NCBI GenBank assembly: GCA_007130355.1
Contig: SLSQ01000196.1
Location: forward strand, 1-5,055
Direction of reading: 5' to 3'
DNA: 5,055 bases
DNA from: Trueperaceae bacterium
GTDB lineage: Bacteria; Deinococcota; Deinococci; Deinococcales; Trueperaceae
The position numbers and the translations under genes are program-made. Shown here one piece after another: positions 1 to 5,055 of this stretch (position 1 is its first letter; each line of letters begins with the position of its first letter). The notes under the pieces were generated by a model, which saw nothing but the letters and a program-made list of their open reading frames with translations, searched no databases and was not told where the DNA came from.

Positions 1-1
1 C

Positions 2-1123
2 CCTTCGCACCCGGTCCCGCCCGCAGCCCACCGGCCGCCCGAGCCGCGCCCCTCGGAGCGCACGGACCCTGAGCGCACGGACCCCGAGCCCACGACCCCC
101 GAGCGGACGACCCCCGAGCGGACGACCCGGACGCGTCCCGCCGCGCCGTGGCGCGTGCGCGAAGCCCGTCTCCGTGCCACGACCGACCGCACGGACAGCG
201 GCGACGACGCCGCGACGGACGACGCGTCGCCGGCAGCTGCCCGCGACGTCGCTCCTACGGCGCCCAGGCCCGAACCCGCACCGGAGCCCGCGCCCGAACC
301 CGCACCGGACCGCACGCCCGCGCCCGAGCCGACGGACCCGGCGGACCCGACGGACCCGACGGAGGAGATCTTGCCGGTGGATCCGACGCCAGCGGAGGCG
401 CCCACCGCCTCGGAAACGCCCGCCGACGAGGCGCCCCGTCCGGAGCGGTCGTCGACGCCGGCCCCGGCCGATCCGCCCGCCTCCGAGGCGCGCTTCGCGG
501 CGCGCGGTTCGAGCGATCCGGAGCGGATCCGCGTCGGCTCCGACCGCCGTGAGCGCACCCGCGACGACGCCGTACGTCCCGTCGCACCCGATCCGCTGCG
601 CCGCCGGTCCCCCCGCCGGGCGGCGGAGGCGCGCTCCCTCTGGCCGGACGATCTCGCCGACGACCGTTTCGACGCGTTCGGCGCGTCGGACGACGACTTC
701 CTCGAACCGCTCGCGGATCCCGAGCCGGACGCGGCGCACGAACCGCACGACCGCACCGTTCCGCACGAGCCGGACCCGGCCGCCGCAGGTGCGGACGCGG
801 GCCGCGCACCCGCGCCGGGGCCGGGCCCGACCGCATCCGATCCCGTCGCCCCCGCCGAACCGGTCGCGCCCCGCGTGCCCGGCGTGCGCGCCGCGCCGAG
901 CGCCGCGGACGAGGGCGGCGACCTGCGCACGAGGCTCGCGCGCTTCCTCGCGAGTCCTGAAATGTCGTTGATCGCGAAGGTCGACGTGATCGCCCGTCGC
1001 TTCGATCTCGACGATGCGGTGGCGCGCGACCTGCTCTCCGACATCGCCGACGATCCGCCGAACGGGCTCCGCCTGACGCCGGTCCGCGACGGCGCCTGGA
1101 GGATCGAGCGGACCGGTACCTGA
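2..1123 (+). CDS. Unrecognised Pro/Ala/Asp-rich low-complexity protein with small C-terminal domain (5'-truncated)
   Basis: I do not recognise this protein. The frame is open from the first complete codon (base 2) to TGA at 1121-1123, giving 373 visible residues. A GTG at 155 could serve as a start, but the 51 codons before it have no stop and hold an in-frame pentapeptide repeat, so the gene most likely begins outside the window. Residues 1-310 are rich in Pro, Ala, Asp, Glu, Arg and Thr, with ERTxP, PEPA and TDP repeats, and are probably disordered. An acidic-aromatic patch lies at about residues 212-239. The last 65 residues look folded: two or three amphipathic helices, then a short strand-turn-strand containing GLRLTPV and GAWRIER, which suggests a winged helix. 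No signal peptide or membrane segment is visible. Third positions are mostly G or C, which supports coding. It could be the tail of a larger multidomain protein whose main domain is upstream. Coding is fairly sure; function is unknown. Confidence 0.75.
   Translation, partial: PSHPVPPAAHRPPEPRPSERTDPERTDPEPTTPERTTPERTTRTRPAAPWRVREARLRATTDRTDSGDDAATDDASPAAARDVAPTAPRPEPAPEPAPEPAPDRTPAPEPTDPADPTDPTEEILPVDPTPAEAPTASETPADEAPRPERSSTPAPADPPASEARFAARGSSDPERIRVGSDRRERTRDDAVRPVAPDPLRRRSPRRAAEARSLWPDDLADDRFDAFGASDDDFLEPLADPEPDAAHEPHDRTVPHEPDPAAAGADAGRAPAPGPGPTASDPVAPAEPVAPRVPGVRAAPSAADEGGDLRTRLARFLASPEMSLIAKVDVIARRFDLDDAVARDLLSDIADDPPNGLRLTPVRDGAWRIERTGT
56..130 (+). repeat. Five tandem copies of a 15-bp unit encoding ERTxP
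   Basis: Units start at 56, 71, 86, 101 and 116 with consensus gagcg(c/g)acg(g/-)acccc and a fixed length of 15 bp. They read in the frame of the surrounding gene as ERTDP, ERTDP, EPTTP, ERTTP and ERTTR. Because the period is a multiple of three, changes in copy number would keep the frame. The outer copies have diverged, so it is a degenerate minisatellite. Confidence 0.85.
269..304 (+). repeat. Three PEPA repeats (12-bp unit) in the proline-rich linker
   Basis: Three in-frame 12-bp units encode Pro-Glu-Pro-Ala at 269-280, 281-292 and 293-304. Units 1 and 3 are identical at the DNA level (cccgaacccgca), while unit 2 uses different synonymous codons, which suggests a 24-bp duplication. X-Pro repeats of this type usually form an extended, stiff linker. 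Confidence 0.75.
332..358 (+). repeat. Three (T/A)DP repeats (9-bp unit)
   Basis: Nine-base units acggacccg, gcggacccg and acggacccg lie back to back and encode TDP-ADP-TDP, followed by a partial unit. The tract follows the PEPA block after nine codons and is a separate period, so this linker has expanded by at least two repeat types. Confidence 0.7.
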
Positions 1124-1149
1124 CCCGGGGTCGCCGGGGGCGGCGGGTC
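1122..1149. terminator. Possible hairpin in the convergent junction (weak bidirectional terminator candidate)
   Basis: gacccg at 1122-1127 pairs perfectly with cgggtc at 1144-1149, and inside it cgcc at 1132-1135 can pair with ggcg at 1139-1142. It lies between two converging genes, immediately after the plus-strand stop. No T-run follows on either strand, so it does not meet the standard intrinsic-terminator pattern. In DNA this GC-rich such stems arise easily by chance. Confidence 0.25.
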
Positions 1150-1169
1150 GGGACCGGACGGCGCTTCCG

Positions 1170-2120
1170 TCAGTCCGGGCCGAGCAGGCCGCTGCGCGCC
1201 GCGACCTCGGCGCCCGGTTCGTCCGGCGCCACGATCCGTCCGGCCCGCTCGCGCACGAACCGTCGCCACGACGCCCGGTCCAGCGCGACCCCCTCCTGCT
1301 CGTCCCGCCACATCAGGAACGGAGTGAGGAGGCTGCGGGCGGTGGCCGCCTCGAGCCAGTGGATGCGCGCGGCCAACCCGCCCGCCTCCAGGTACCCGCT
1401 GCGCTCGAACGAGGCGAGCGCCGCCGTCCGGTCGTACGGCACCCGCCGGAACTCCGGGCGCCAGCCGCGTCCGTCCAGGCGCAGGATCAGGTAGTGCGCC
1501 CGCGGGTCGCCGTCGAACGGCGTGCCGACCGCACCGGTGTTGAGCACCCGCCGGCGACCCACCGTCCGGTCGAGCGTCCGGTGCGTGTGCGACCCCACGA
1601 AGAGGTCGACCGGATGCATCTCGGCGATCTCCGAGACGGTGGCGTCGCTGAGGTGCGGACCGTAGCCCTCCCGGTAGTGGCGCGGACTTCCGTGCGTGAC
1701 CAGCGCGACCGGCCCTCCCTCGACCTCGAGGCGCACGGAGTACGGCCAGGTCGCGATCCGCTCGAGCCAGCCGCTGCGGTCCAGGCGCTCCGCGGCCCAG
1801 CCGTTCGCGTTCCAGAACGGATCGTCGAACCACGACGTCGGCAACGCCGGATCCCGCGCGACCCACATCCGCATCAGGTCGTCGTGGTTGCCGAGGACGC
1901 GCGGACCGGGAACCGACTCGATCCGTTCGAGGACCGTCACGCCGTCCGGTCCCCGGTTCACCAGGTCGCCGTTGAACACCACCGCGTCGGGGGCGACGTT
2001 CGCGACGTCGCGCAGGGCCGCCTCGAGCGGCGCGACGATGCCGTGCACGTCCGCCAGGATCGCGACCGTGGCCGGCTCCTCGCGTCGGAACGTGAGCCGG
2101 ACGGCGGCCGGGTCCCTCAC
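1170..2120 (-). CDS. Calcineurin-like metallophosphoesterase (YfcE/Metallophos_2 type)
   Basis: Predicted dinuclear-metal phosphoesterase of 316 residues, cytoplasmic, with unknown substrate. All five family metal-site blocks are present: D24-x-H26 in LADVHG, G51-D52 in NGDLVNRGP, GNHD at 77-80, H143 in VTHGS, and H178/H180 in GSHTH, where Ser replaces the usual Gly of GHTH. The NTGAVGTPFDGDP stretch at 194-206 matches the conserved N-x-G-S/A-V-G-x-P turn of YfcE-like enzymes. From about residue 217 there is an extension of roughly 100 residues beyond the core. The start is GTG at 2120-2118, which overlaps the aroE stop as GTGA; no other start codon lies between it and the first metal motif. 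The frame stays open far upstream, but there it only shadows aroE. No clear Shine-Dalgarno sequence precedes the GTG, so translation is probably coupled to aroE. Family is sure; substrate (for example a cyclic nucleotide, a dinucleoside polyphosphate or a phosphoprotein) cannot be told. Confidence 0.92.
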   Translation of the reverse strand: MRDPAAVRLTFRREEPATVAILADVHGIVAPLEAALRDVANVAPDAVVFNGDLVNRGPDGVTVLERIESVPGPRVLGNHDDLMRMWVARDPALPTSWFDDPFWNANGWAAERLDRSGWLERIATWPYSVRLEVEGGPVALVTHGSPRHYREGYGPHLSDATVSEIAEMHPVDLFVGSHTHRTLDRTVGRRRVLNTGAVGTPFDGDPRAHYLILRLDGRGWRPEFRRVPYDRTAALASFERSGYLEAGGLAARIHWLEAATARSLLTPFLMWRDEQEGVALDRASWRRFVRERAGRIVAPDEPGAEVAARSGLLGPD

Positions 2121-3016
2121 GGTCGGTCGCGCTCGCTCGGCCGGTCGCGGAGCGCGTCGGGCGGATCGCCAGCGAGCGCGGCGTGGAGGGCGGCCCGCAT
2201 CTCCGCGACCGGCGCGGGGCGGCCGGTCCACGCCTCGAACGCCACCGCACCCTGGTGCAGCAGCATGCCGAGCCCCCCGATCGTGCGGAGCCCAGCCGCG
2301 TCGGCGTCGCGCAGGAAGCGTGGGACGCGCGGCCGGTAGACCAGGTCGACCGCCCAGCGATCCGGACCGCCGGCCCACGCCGACGCCGGCAGCGGACTCT
2401 CGTCCGGATCCACCCCGCCCCGTTCCATGCCGACCGAGGTGGCGTTGACCACCACGTCGCTCACGGCCACGGCCTCGCCGAGCTCGTCCGTCGGGACCGC
2501 CCGCGGACGCAGCTTCGGGAAGCTCTGGCGCCAGGCGGCGACCAGATCCTCGGCCGTCTCGAACGTGCGGTTGGCGACCGACAGCGAGGCCACGCCCCGC
2601 GCCGCGAGGCTCCAGCCGACGGCGCGGGCGGCGCCTCCCGCGCCGACCAGCAGGACCGAACGGCCGGCCGGATCCAGGCCGGCTTCGGCCAGCGAGCGGA
2701 GGAACCCGGCGCCGTCGCTGTTTCCGCCGACCAGTCCCGCCTCCGTCCGCCGCAGTACGTTCACCGCACCGATCGCGCGCGCGTCCGGATCGAGTCCGTC
2801 GAGGGTCGCCATCACGGTCCGCTTGTGCGGCACGGTGACGTTCGCGCCCAGCACCGAGCGGTCGTCCCGCAAGGCGGCGACCGTGGCGGCGAGCCGCTCC
2901 GGCGGGACGTCCCACGCCTCGTACGTCACGTCCAGGCCCGCCGCCTCGAAGGCGGCGTTCTGCAGGACCGGGCTCAGGCTGTGTCCGGCCGGATGGGCCA
3001 GCAGGACCGCCCGCAC
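2117..3016 (-). CDS. aroE: Shikimate dehydrogenase (NADP+)
   Basis: Reduces 3-dehydroshikimate to shikimate with NADPH in the shikimate pathway to chorismate and aromatic amino acids; cytoplasmic. The protein has 299 residues, close to the usual 270-290. The N-terminal substrate domain shows GHSLSP (11-16, shikimate-binding serines S13 and S15), NVTVPHK with catalytic K65, GAVN (83-86) and GGNSDGAGF with catalytic D101; the usual Thr of NTD is Ser. The Rossmann domain shows VGAGGAA (124-130) and NRT (149-151), the latter typical of NADP(H) preference. NATSVGM (191-197), DLVYRP (224-229) and the GMLLHQG block with Q255 complete the signature. The start is GTG at 3016-3014, one base after the ltaE stop, where the protein begins like known AroE (VRAVLLAHPAGHSLSP). 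An ATG at 3118 in the same frame would add 34 residues that only shadow ltaE. The stop overlaps the next gene's start. Confidence 0.96.
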   Translation of the reverse strand: MRAVLLAHPAGHSLSPVLQNAAFEAAGLDVTYEAWDVPPERLAATVAALRDDRSVLGANVTVPHKRTVMATLDGLDPDARAIGAVNVLRRTEAGLVGGNSDGAGFLRSLAEAGLDPAGRSVLLVGAGGAARAVGWSLAARGVASLSVANRTFETAEDLVAAWRQSFPKLRPRAVPTDELGEAVAVSDVVVNATSVGMERGGVDPDESPLPASAWAGGPDRWAVDLVYRPRVPRFLRDADAAGLRTIGGLGMLLHQGAVAFEAWTGRPAPVAEMRAALHAALAGDPPDALRDRPSERDRP

Positions 3017-3017
3017 C

Positions 3018-4058
3018 TCAGGCCGCCGCGCGCCGCTCGACGACCTCGGTGATGACGCGGGCCGCGGTGCGCACGTCGTCGTCGCCGACGCCCCGGTGCG
3101 TGACGAGACGGACGGCACGCGCCGAGAGGGCGTTCGCGCGCACGCCGCGTTCGGCGAGCGCCGCGACCAGGCCGGGCGCGTCCGCGACGTCGAGGTAGAT
3201 CATGTTGGTCTCGACGCGGTCCAAGTCCAGCCCCAGGCCGGGCACCTCCGCGAGCGCCTGGGCGAGCTGGCGGGCGCGCCGGTGGTCGTCGGCCAGTCGG
3301 GCCGGGCCCTCGCGGATCGCGAGCAGCCCCGCCGCGGCGAGCACGCCCGCCTGCCGCATGCCGCCCCCGAACGCCTTTCGGTACCGGTGCGCCTCATCGA
3401 GGAACGCCCGCGTCCCGAGCAGCACCGATCCGACCGGCGCCCCCAAGCCCTTGCTGAGGCAGACCGATACGGAGTCGAACCCGCGTACCGTGCGCTCCAG
3501 GTCGGTCCCGTTCGCGACCACCGCGTTGAAGACGCGCGCCCCGTCCAGGTGCACCGGCAGCCCCTCCGCACGGGCGGCGGCGACGAGCGCGTCGTGCCGC
3601 TCGAGCGGCACGACGACGCCGCCCGCCTTGTTGTGGGTGTTCTCGAGCACGACCAGGCCGGTCGGCGCCTGGTGCACCGAGCGGTGCACCGCCGCGCGCA
3701 GGTCCTGCGGGTCGGGCACGCCGCGCGGCGCCGGCAGCAGGCGGGGCGTCAGGCCCGACAGGAGCGACATCGCGCCCAGCTCGTACTCGTAGACGTGCGC
3801 GCCCTCCGGGGCCAGCACCTCGACCCCGCGCCGCGTATGCGCGGCCAGCGCCGCCTGGTTGCTCATGGTGCCGCTCGGAAAGTAGAGGCCGGCTTCGGTC
3901 CCGGCCATCTCCGCGAGCTCGGCCTCGAGCCGCGCGACGGTCGGGTCCTCGCCGTAGACGTCGTCGCCCACCTCCGCCTCGGCCATCGCCCGCCGCATGG
4001 CGGCGTCCGGAACGGTGACGGTGTCGCTGCGCAGATCGATGACGTCCATGCCGGCCAT
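3018..4058 (-). CDS. ltaE: Low-specificity L-threonine aldolase (PLP enzyme)
   Basis: PLP-dependent aldolase (fold type I, beta-eliminating lyase family) that cleaves L-threonine or L-allo-threonine to glycine and acetaldehyde in the cytoplasm. The protein has 346 residues, against about 333 in E. coli LtaE. Visible signatures are DLRSDTVT (8-15), VGDDVYGEDPT (30-40), H88 in EGAHVYEYE (expected to stack on PLP), LENTHN (138-143), HLDGAR with D172 and R175 (170-175), the Schiff-base lysine K203 in CLSKGLGAPVGS, GGGMRQ (231-236) and VRLVTH with the expected carboxylate-binding R317. All expected active-site residues are present. Two ATGs are possible, at 4058 and 4049; the first is preferred because GGGGG lies four bases upstream, while the second has no comparable site and would still keep the DLRSDTVT block. 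It follows trmFO by 39 bp on the same strand and ends one base before aroE. Substrate stereopreference cannot be read from the sequence. Confidence 0.96.
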   Translation of the reverse strand: MAGMDVIDLRSDTVTVPDAAMRRAMAEAEVGDDVYGEDPTVARLEAELAEMAGTEAGLYFPSGTMSNQAALAAHTRRGVEVLAPEGAHVYEYELGAMSLLSGLTPRLLPAPRGVPDPQDLRAAVHRSVHQAPTGLVVLENTHNKAGGVVVPLERHDALVAAARAEGLPVHLDGARVFNAVVANGTDLERTVRGFDSVSVCLSKGLGAPVGSVLLGTRAFLDEAHRYRKAFGGGMRQAGVLAAAGLLAIREGPARLADDHRRARQLAQALAEVPGLGLDLDRVETNMIYLDVADAPGLVAALAERGVRANALSARAVRLVTHRGVGDDDVRTAARVITEVVERRAAA

Positions 4059-4062
4059 GCTA

Positions 4063-4067
4063 CCCCC
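4063..4067 (-). promoter_or_regulatory. Probable ribosome binding site of ltaE
   Basis: On the minus strand ggggg followed by tagc precedes the ATG at 4058, so the G-run sits four bases from the start. This favours the upstream ATG over the one at 4049. The match to the canonical aggagg is only partial and the spacing is short, so the call is tentative. Confidence 0.35.
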
Positions 4068-4070
4068 GAA

Positions 4071-4096
4071 GGCGGCGGTCGCCGCCGCTGCGGCGG
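4071..4096. other. Overlapping inverted repeats between trmFO and ltaE
   Basis: Two stems share one arm. ggcggc at 4071-4076 pairs with gccgcc at 4081-4086 around a four-base loop, while ccgccgc at 4082-4088 can pair with gcggcgg at 4090-4096 around one base (realistically fewer pairs and a larger loop). They cannot form together. They sit after the trmFO stop and just upstream of the ltaE ribosome binding site. No T-run follows, so this is not a standard terminator. It could be a processing site or RNA-stability element, or a chance product of GC-rich sequence. Confidence 0.35.
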
Positions 4097-4097
4097 G

Positions 4098-5055
4098 TCA
4101 GTCGGAGGCGGAGGCGGAGGCGGAGGACGCGGCGCCCGCCGGTACGGCCTGGAGGACCGCCTCCGGGCGGCCCTCCCGCGCCGGCCAGTCGCCCTCGGCG
4201 AGCCAGGCGCTCCAGGCGGCGTAGCCCTGCCGGTGCATCCAGGCGCGGCGGTCGCGCTTGCCCATGCGGCGGCCGGACTCCGGGTCCTTCTTCGGGGCGT
4301 TCGGGACCAGGCCCCAGTTCGCGTTCATCGGTTGGAACCCGTCCGGGTTCGCGCCGGAAAGGAACCGCACCAGGCCGCCCAGCATCGACGGCTCGGGCGG
4401 CACCACCGTCGGCCGGCCGAGCGCCCGCAGCGCCGCGTTCCGTCCGGCGAGCCAGCCGGTCGCCGACGACTCGAGGTACCCCTCGGTGCCGGCCAGTACC
4501 CCGGCCACGAACAGGTCGGGGTGGGCGCGCAACGCCAGCGTCGGCTCGAGCAGACGCGGCGCGTTCAGGTAGGTGTTGCGGTGCATCACGCCGTAGCGGA
4601 CGATCTCGGCGTCCTGCAGGCCGGGCAGCGCACGGACCACCGTCTTCTGATCGCCCCACTTGAGGCCGGTCTGGAACCCGACGAGCGACCACATCCGGGC
4701 GGCGGCGTCCTCCTGCCGGAGCTGCACCACCGCGAAGAACCGCTCCCCCGTCTCGGGATGCTCGAGCCCGACCGGCTTCATCGGTCCGAATCGCGGCGTG
4801 TCGTAGCCACGCCGGGCGAGCTCCTCGATCGGCATGCAGCCCTCGAAGAACTCGAGCTTCTCCCAGTCGTGCGGCACGTGCCTGCGCGCGTTCGCGACCC
4901 CCTCGTAGAAGCGGTCGTAATCCGCCTTCGACAGCGGCAGGTTCAGGTAGTCGGCCGCCTGGCCGTAGCGTCCGGCGCGGAAGGCGACGGTGCGATCGAT
5001 CGAGTCGGCCTCGACGATCGGCGCGGCGGCGTCGTAGAACCCGAGAAAATCGTCG
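4098..5055 (-). CDS. trmFO: Methylenetetrahydrofolate--tRNA-(uracil-5-)-methyltransferase TrmFO (5'-truncated)
   Basis: Forms m5U54 in the T-loop of tRNA using 5,10-methylene-tetrahydrofolate and reduced FAD; cytoplasmic. The window holds 318 C-terminal residues. A GTG at 4877 is not the true start, because family sequence continues upstream of it (FYDAAAPIVEADSID, then DYLNLPL). Visible blocks are FFEGCMPIEE with the catalytic cysteine at visible residue 73 (equivalent to B. subtilis Cys226), RFGPMKPVGL (88-97), VVQLRQE, LVGFQTGLKW (124-133), VRYGVMHRNTYLNAP, the FAD-site stretch GTEGYLES (189-196) and FQPMNANWGLVP (240-251). Judging from the cysteine position, about 150 N-terminal residues with the FAD GxGxxG motif lie beyond base 5055. 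The C-terminus ends in a Ser-Ala repeat tail that does not look like family core. It is the most upstream gene visible of the minus-strand cluster. Identification as TrmFO (formerly Gid), rather than the related MnmG, rests on the GCMPIE and MHRNT blocks and is very secure. Confidence 0.96.
   Translation of the reverse strand, partial: DDFLGFYDAAAPIVEADSIDRTVAFRAGRYGQAADYLNLPLSKADYDRFYEGVANARRHVPHDWEKLEFFEGCMPIEELARRGYDTPRFGPMKPVGLEHPETGERFFAVVQLRQEDAAARMWSLVGFQTGLKWGDQKTVVRALPGLQDAEIVRYGVMHRNTYLNAPRLLEPTLALRAHPDLFVAGVLAGTEGYLESSATGWLAGRNAALRALGRPTVVPPEPSMLGGLVRFLSGANPDGFQPMNANWGLVPNAPKKDPESGRRMGKRDRRAWMHRQGYAAWSAWLAEGDWPAREGRPEAVLQAVPAGAASSASASASD
4104..4127. repeat. GGAGGC hexamer repeat at the 3' end of trmFO
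   Basis: Three perfect ggaggc units (4104-4121) plus a fourth with one change (ggagga, 4122-4127) end four bases before the stop codon at 4100-4098. On the coding (minus) strand they give alternating Ser and Ala, making the protein tail SSASASASD. The six-base period keeps frame, so the tail length could vary by slippage without harming the enzyme core. Confidence 0.8.

Noticed and set aside
523..532. Perfect 10-bp palindrome gcggatccgc
   Set aside because: It is inside coding sequence, contains a common BamHI-type hexamer, and is expected by chance in such GC-rich DNA.
148..971. Alternative frames across the plus-strand repeat gene (148-552, 174-971 plus; 255-836 minus)
   Set aside because: They are dominated by Arg, Pro and Gly. 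The chosen frame has G/C-rich third positions, in-frame repeat units and a domain-like C-terminus, which these lack.
1359..2339. Long plus-strand open frames opposite the phosphoesterase and aroE (also 1696-2448 and 2183-3052)
   Set aside because: They are antisense to two well-supported genes, have Arg/Pro/Ala-rich composition and no recognisable motif; long shadow frames are expected at this GC level.
2121..2915. Upstream 265-residue extension of the phosphoesterase frame
   Set aside because: It runs inside aroE in another frame, is Arg/Gly-rich with no family motif, and the metal-binding domain begins right after the GTG at 2120.
3017..3118. 34-residue N-terminal extension of AroE from an ATG at 3118
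   Set aside because: It overlaps the end of ltaE, is Ser/Thr/Arg-rich shadow sequence, and known AroE proteins begin at the VRAVLLAHP strand.
4060..4692. Other frames across trmFO (4060-4692 minus, 4258-4572 plus, 3997-4224 plus)
   Set aside because: The trmFO frame carries family motifs from end to end, so these are shadows; the 3997-4224 frame mostly reads through the Ala/Glu-coding repeat.
4098..4877. TrmFO starting at the GTG at 4877
   Set aside because: Family-conserved sequence continues in frame from 4878 to the window end, so the gene is truncated by the window rather than short.
1..5055. CRISPR array, insertion sequence, tRNA, defence or phage genes
   Set aside because: No spaced direct repeats, terminal inverted repeats, transposase or nuclease motifs, or tRNA-like cloverleaf were seen; the tandem repeats present are contiguous and in coding frames.

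Overview
The window is very GC-rich DNA with strong G/C preference at third codon positions, two GTG starts and tightly packed genes, as expected of a high-GC bacterial chromosome. A folate-dependent TrmFO tRNA methyltransferase excludes lineages that use only the SAM-dependent TrmA enzyme. Together with base composition and gene style this would fit a Deinococcota/Trueperaceae-like organism, but other high-GC phyla carry trmFO too, so the placement is inference only.

Layout. Bases 2-1123 (+) are the 3' part of an unrecognised gene: a Pro/Ala/Asp/Glu/Arg-rich, probably disordered protein with short tandem repeats, ending in a compact domain of about 65 residues that may be a winged helix. It converges across 46 bp on a four-gene minus-strand cluster. 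Read in its own direction, the cluster is trmFO (5055-4098, start outside the window), ltaE (4058-3018, low-specificity threonine aldolase), aroE (3016-2117, shikimate dehydrogenase) and a calcineurin-like metallophosphoesterase (2120-1170). The junctions are 39 bp, 1 bp and a 4-bp GTGA overlap, which points to one transcript with coupled translation of the last two genes. The coding starts of aroE and the phosphoesterase are GTG codons well inside longer open frames.

The products are mostly housekeeping: T-loop m5U54 formation in tRNA, threonine-to-glycine cleavage, a step of aromatic amino-acid synthesis, and a phosphoesterase of unknown substrate. Threonine aldolase makes glycine, which can feed 5,10-methylene-tetrahydrofolate, the TrmFO methyl donor; this link is plausible but not shown here.

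No tRNA, rRNA, CRISPR array, insertion sequence, phage gene or clear promoter was found; the promoters of both transcription units lie outside the window. I see no convincing new multi-gene system. The least explained part is the repeat-bearing plus-strand gene.
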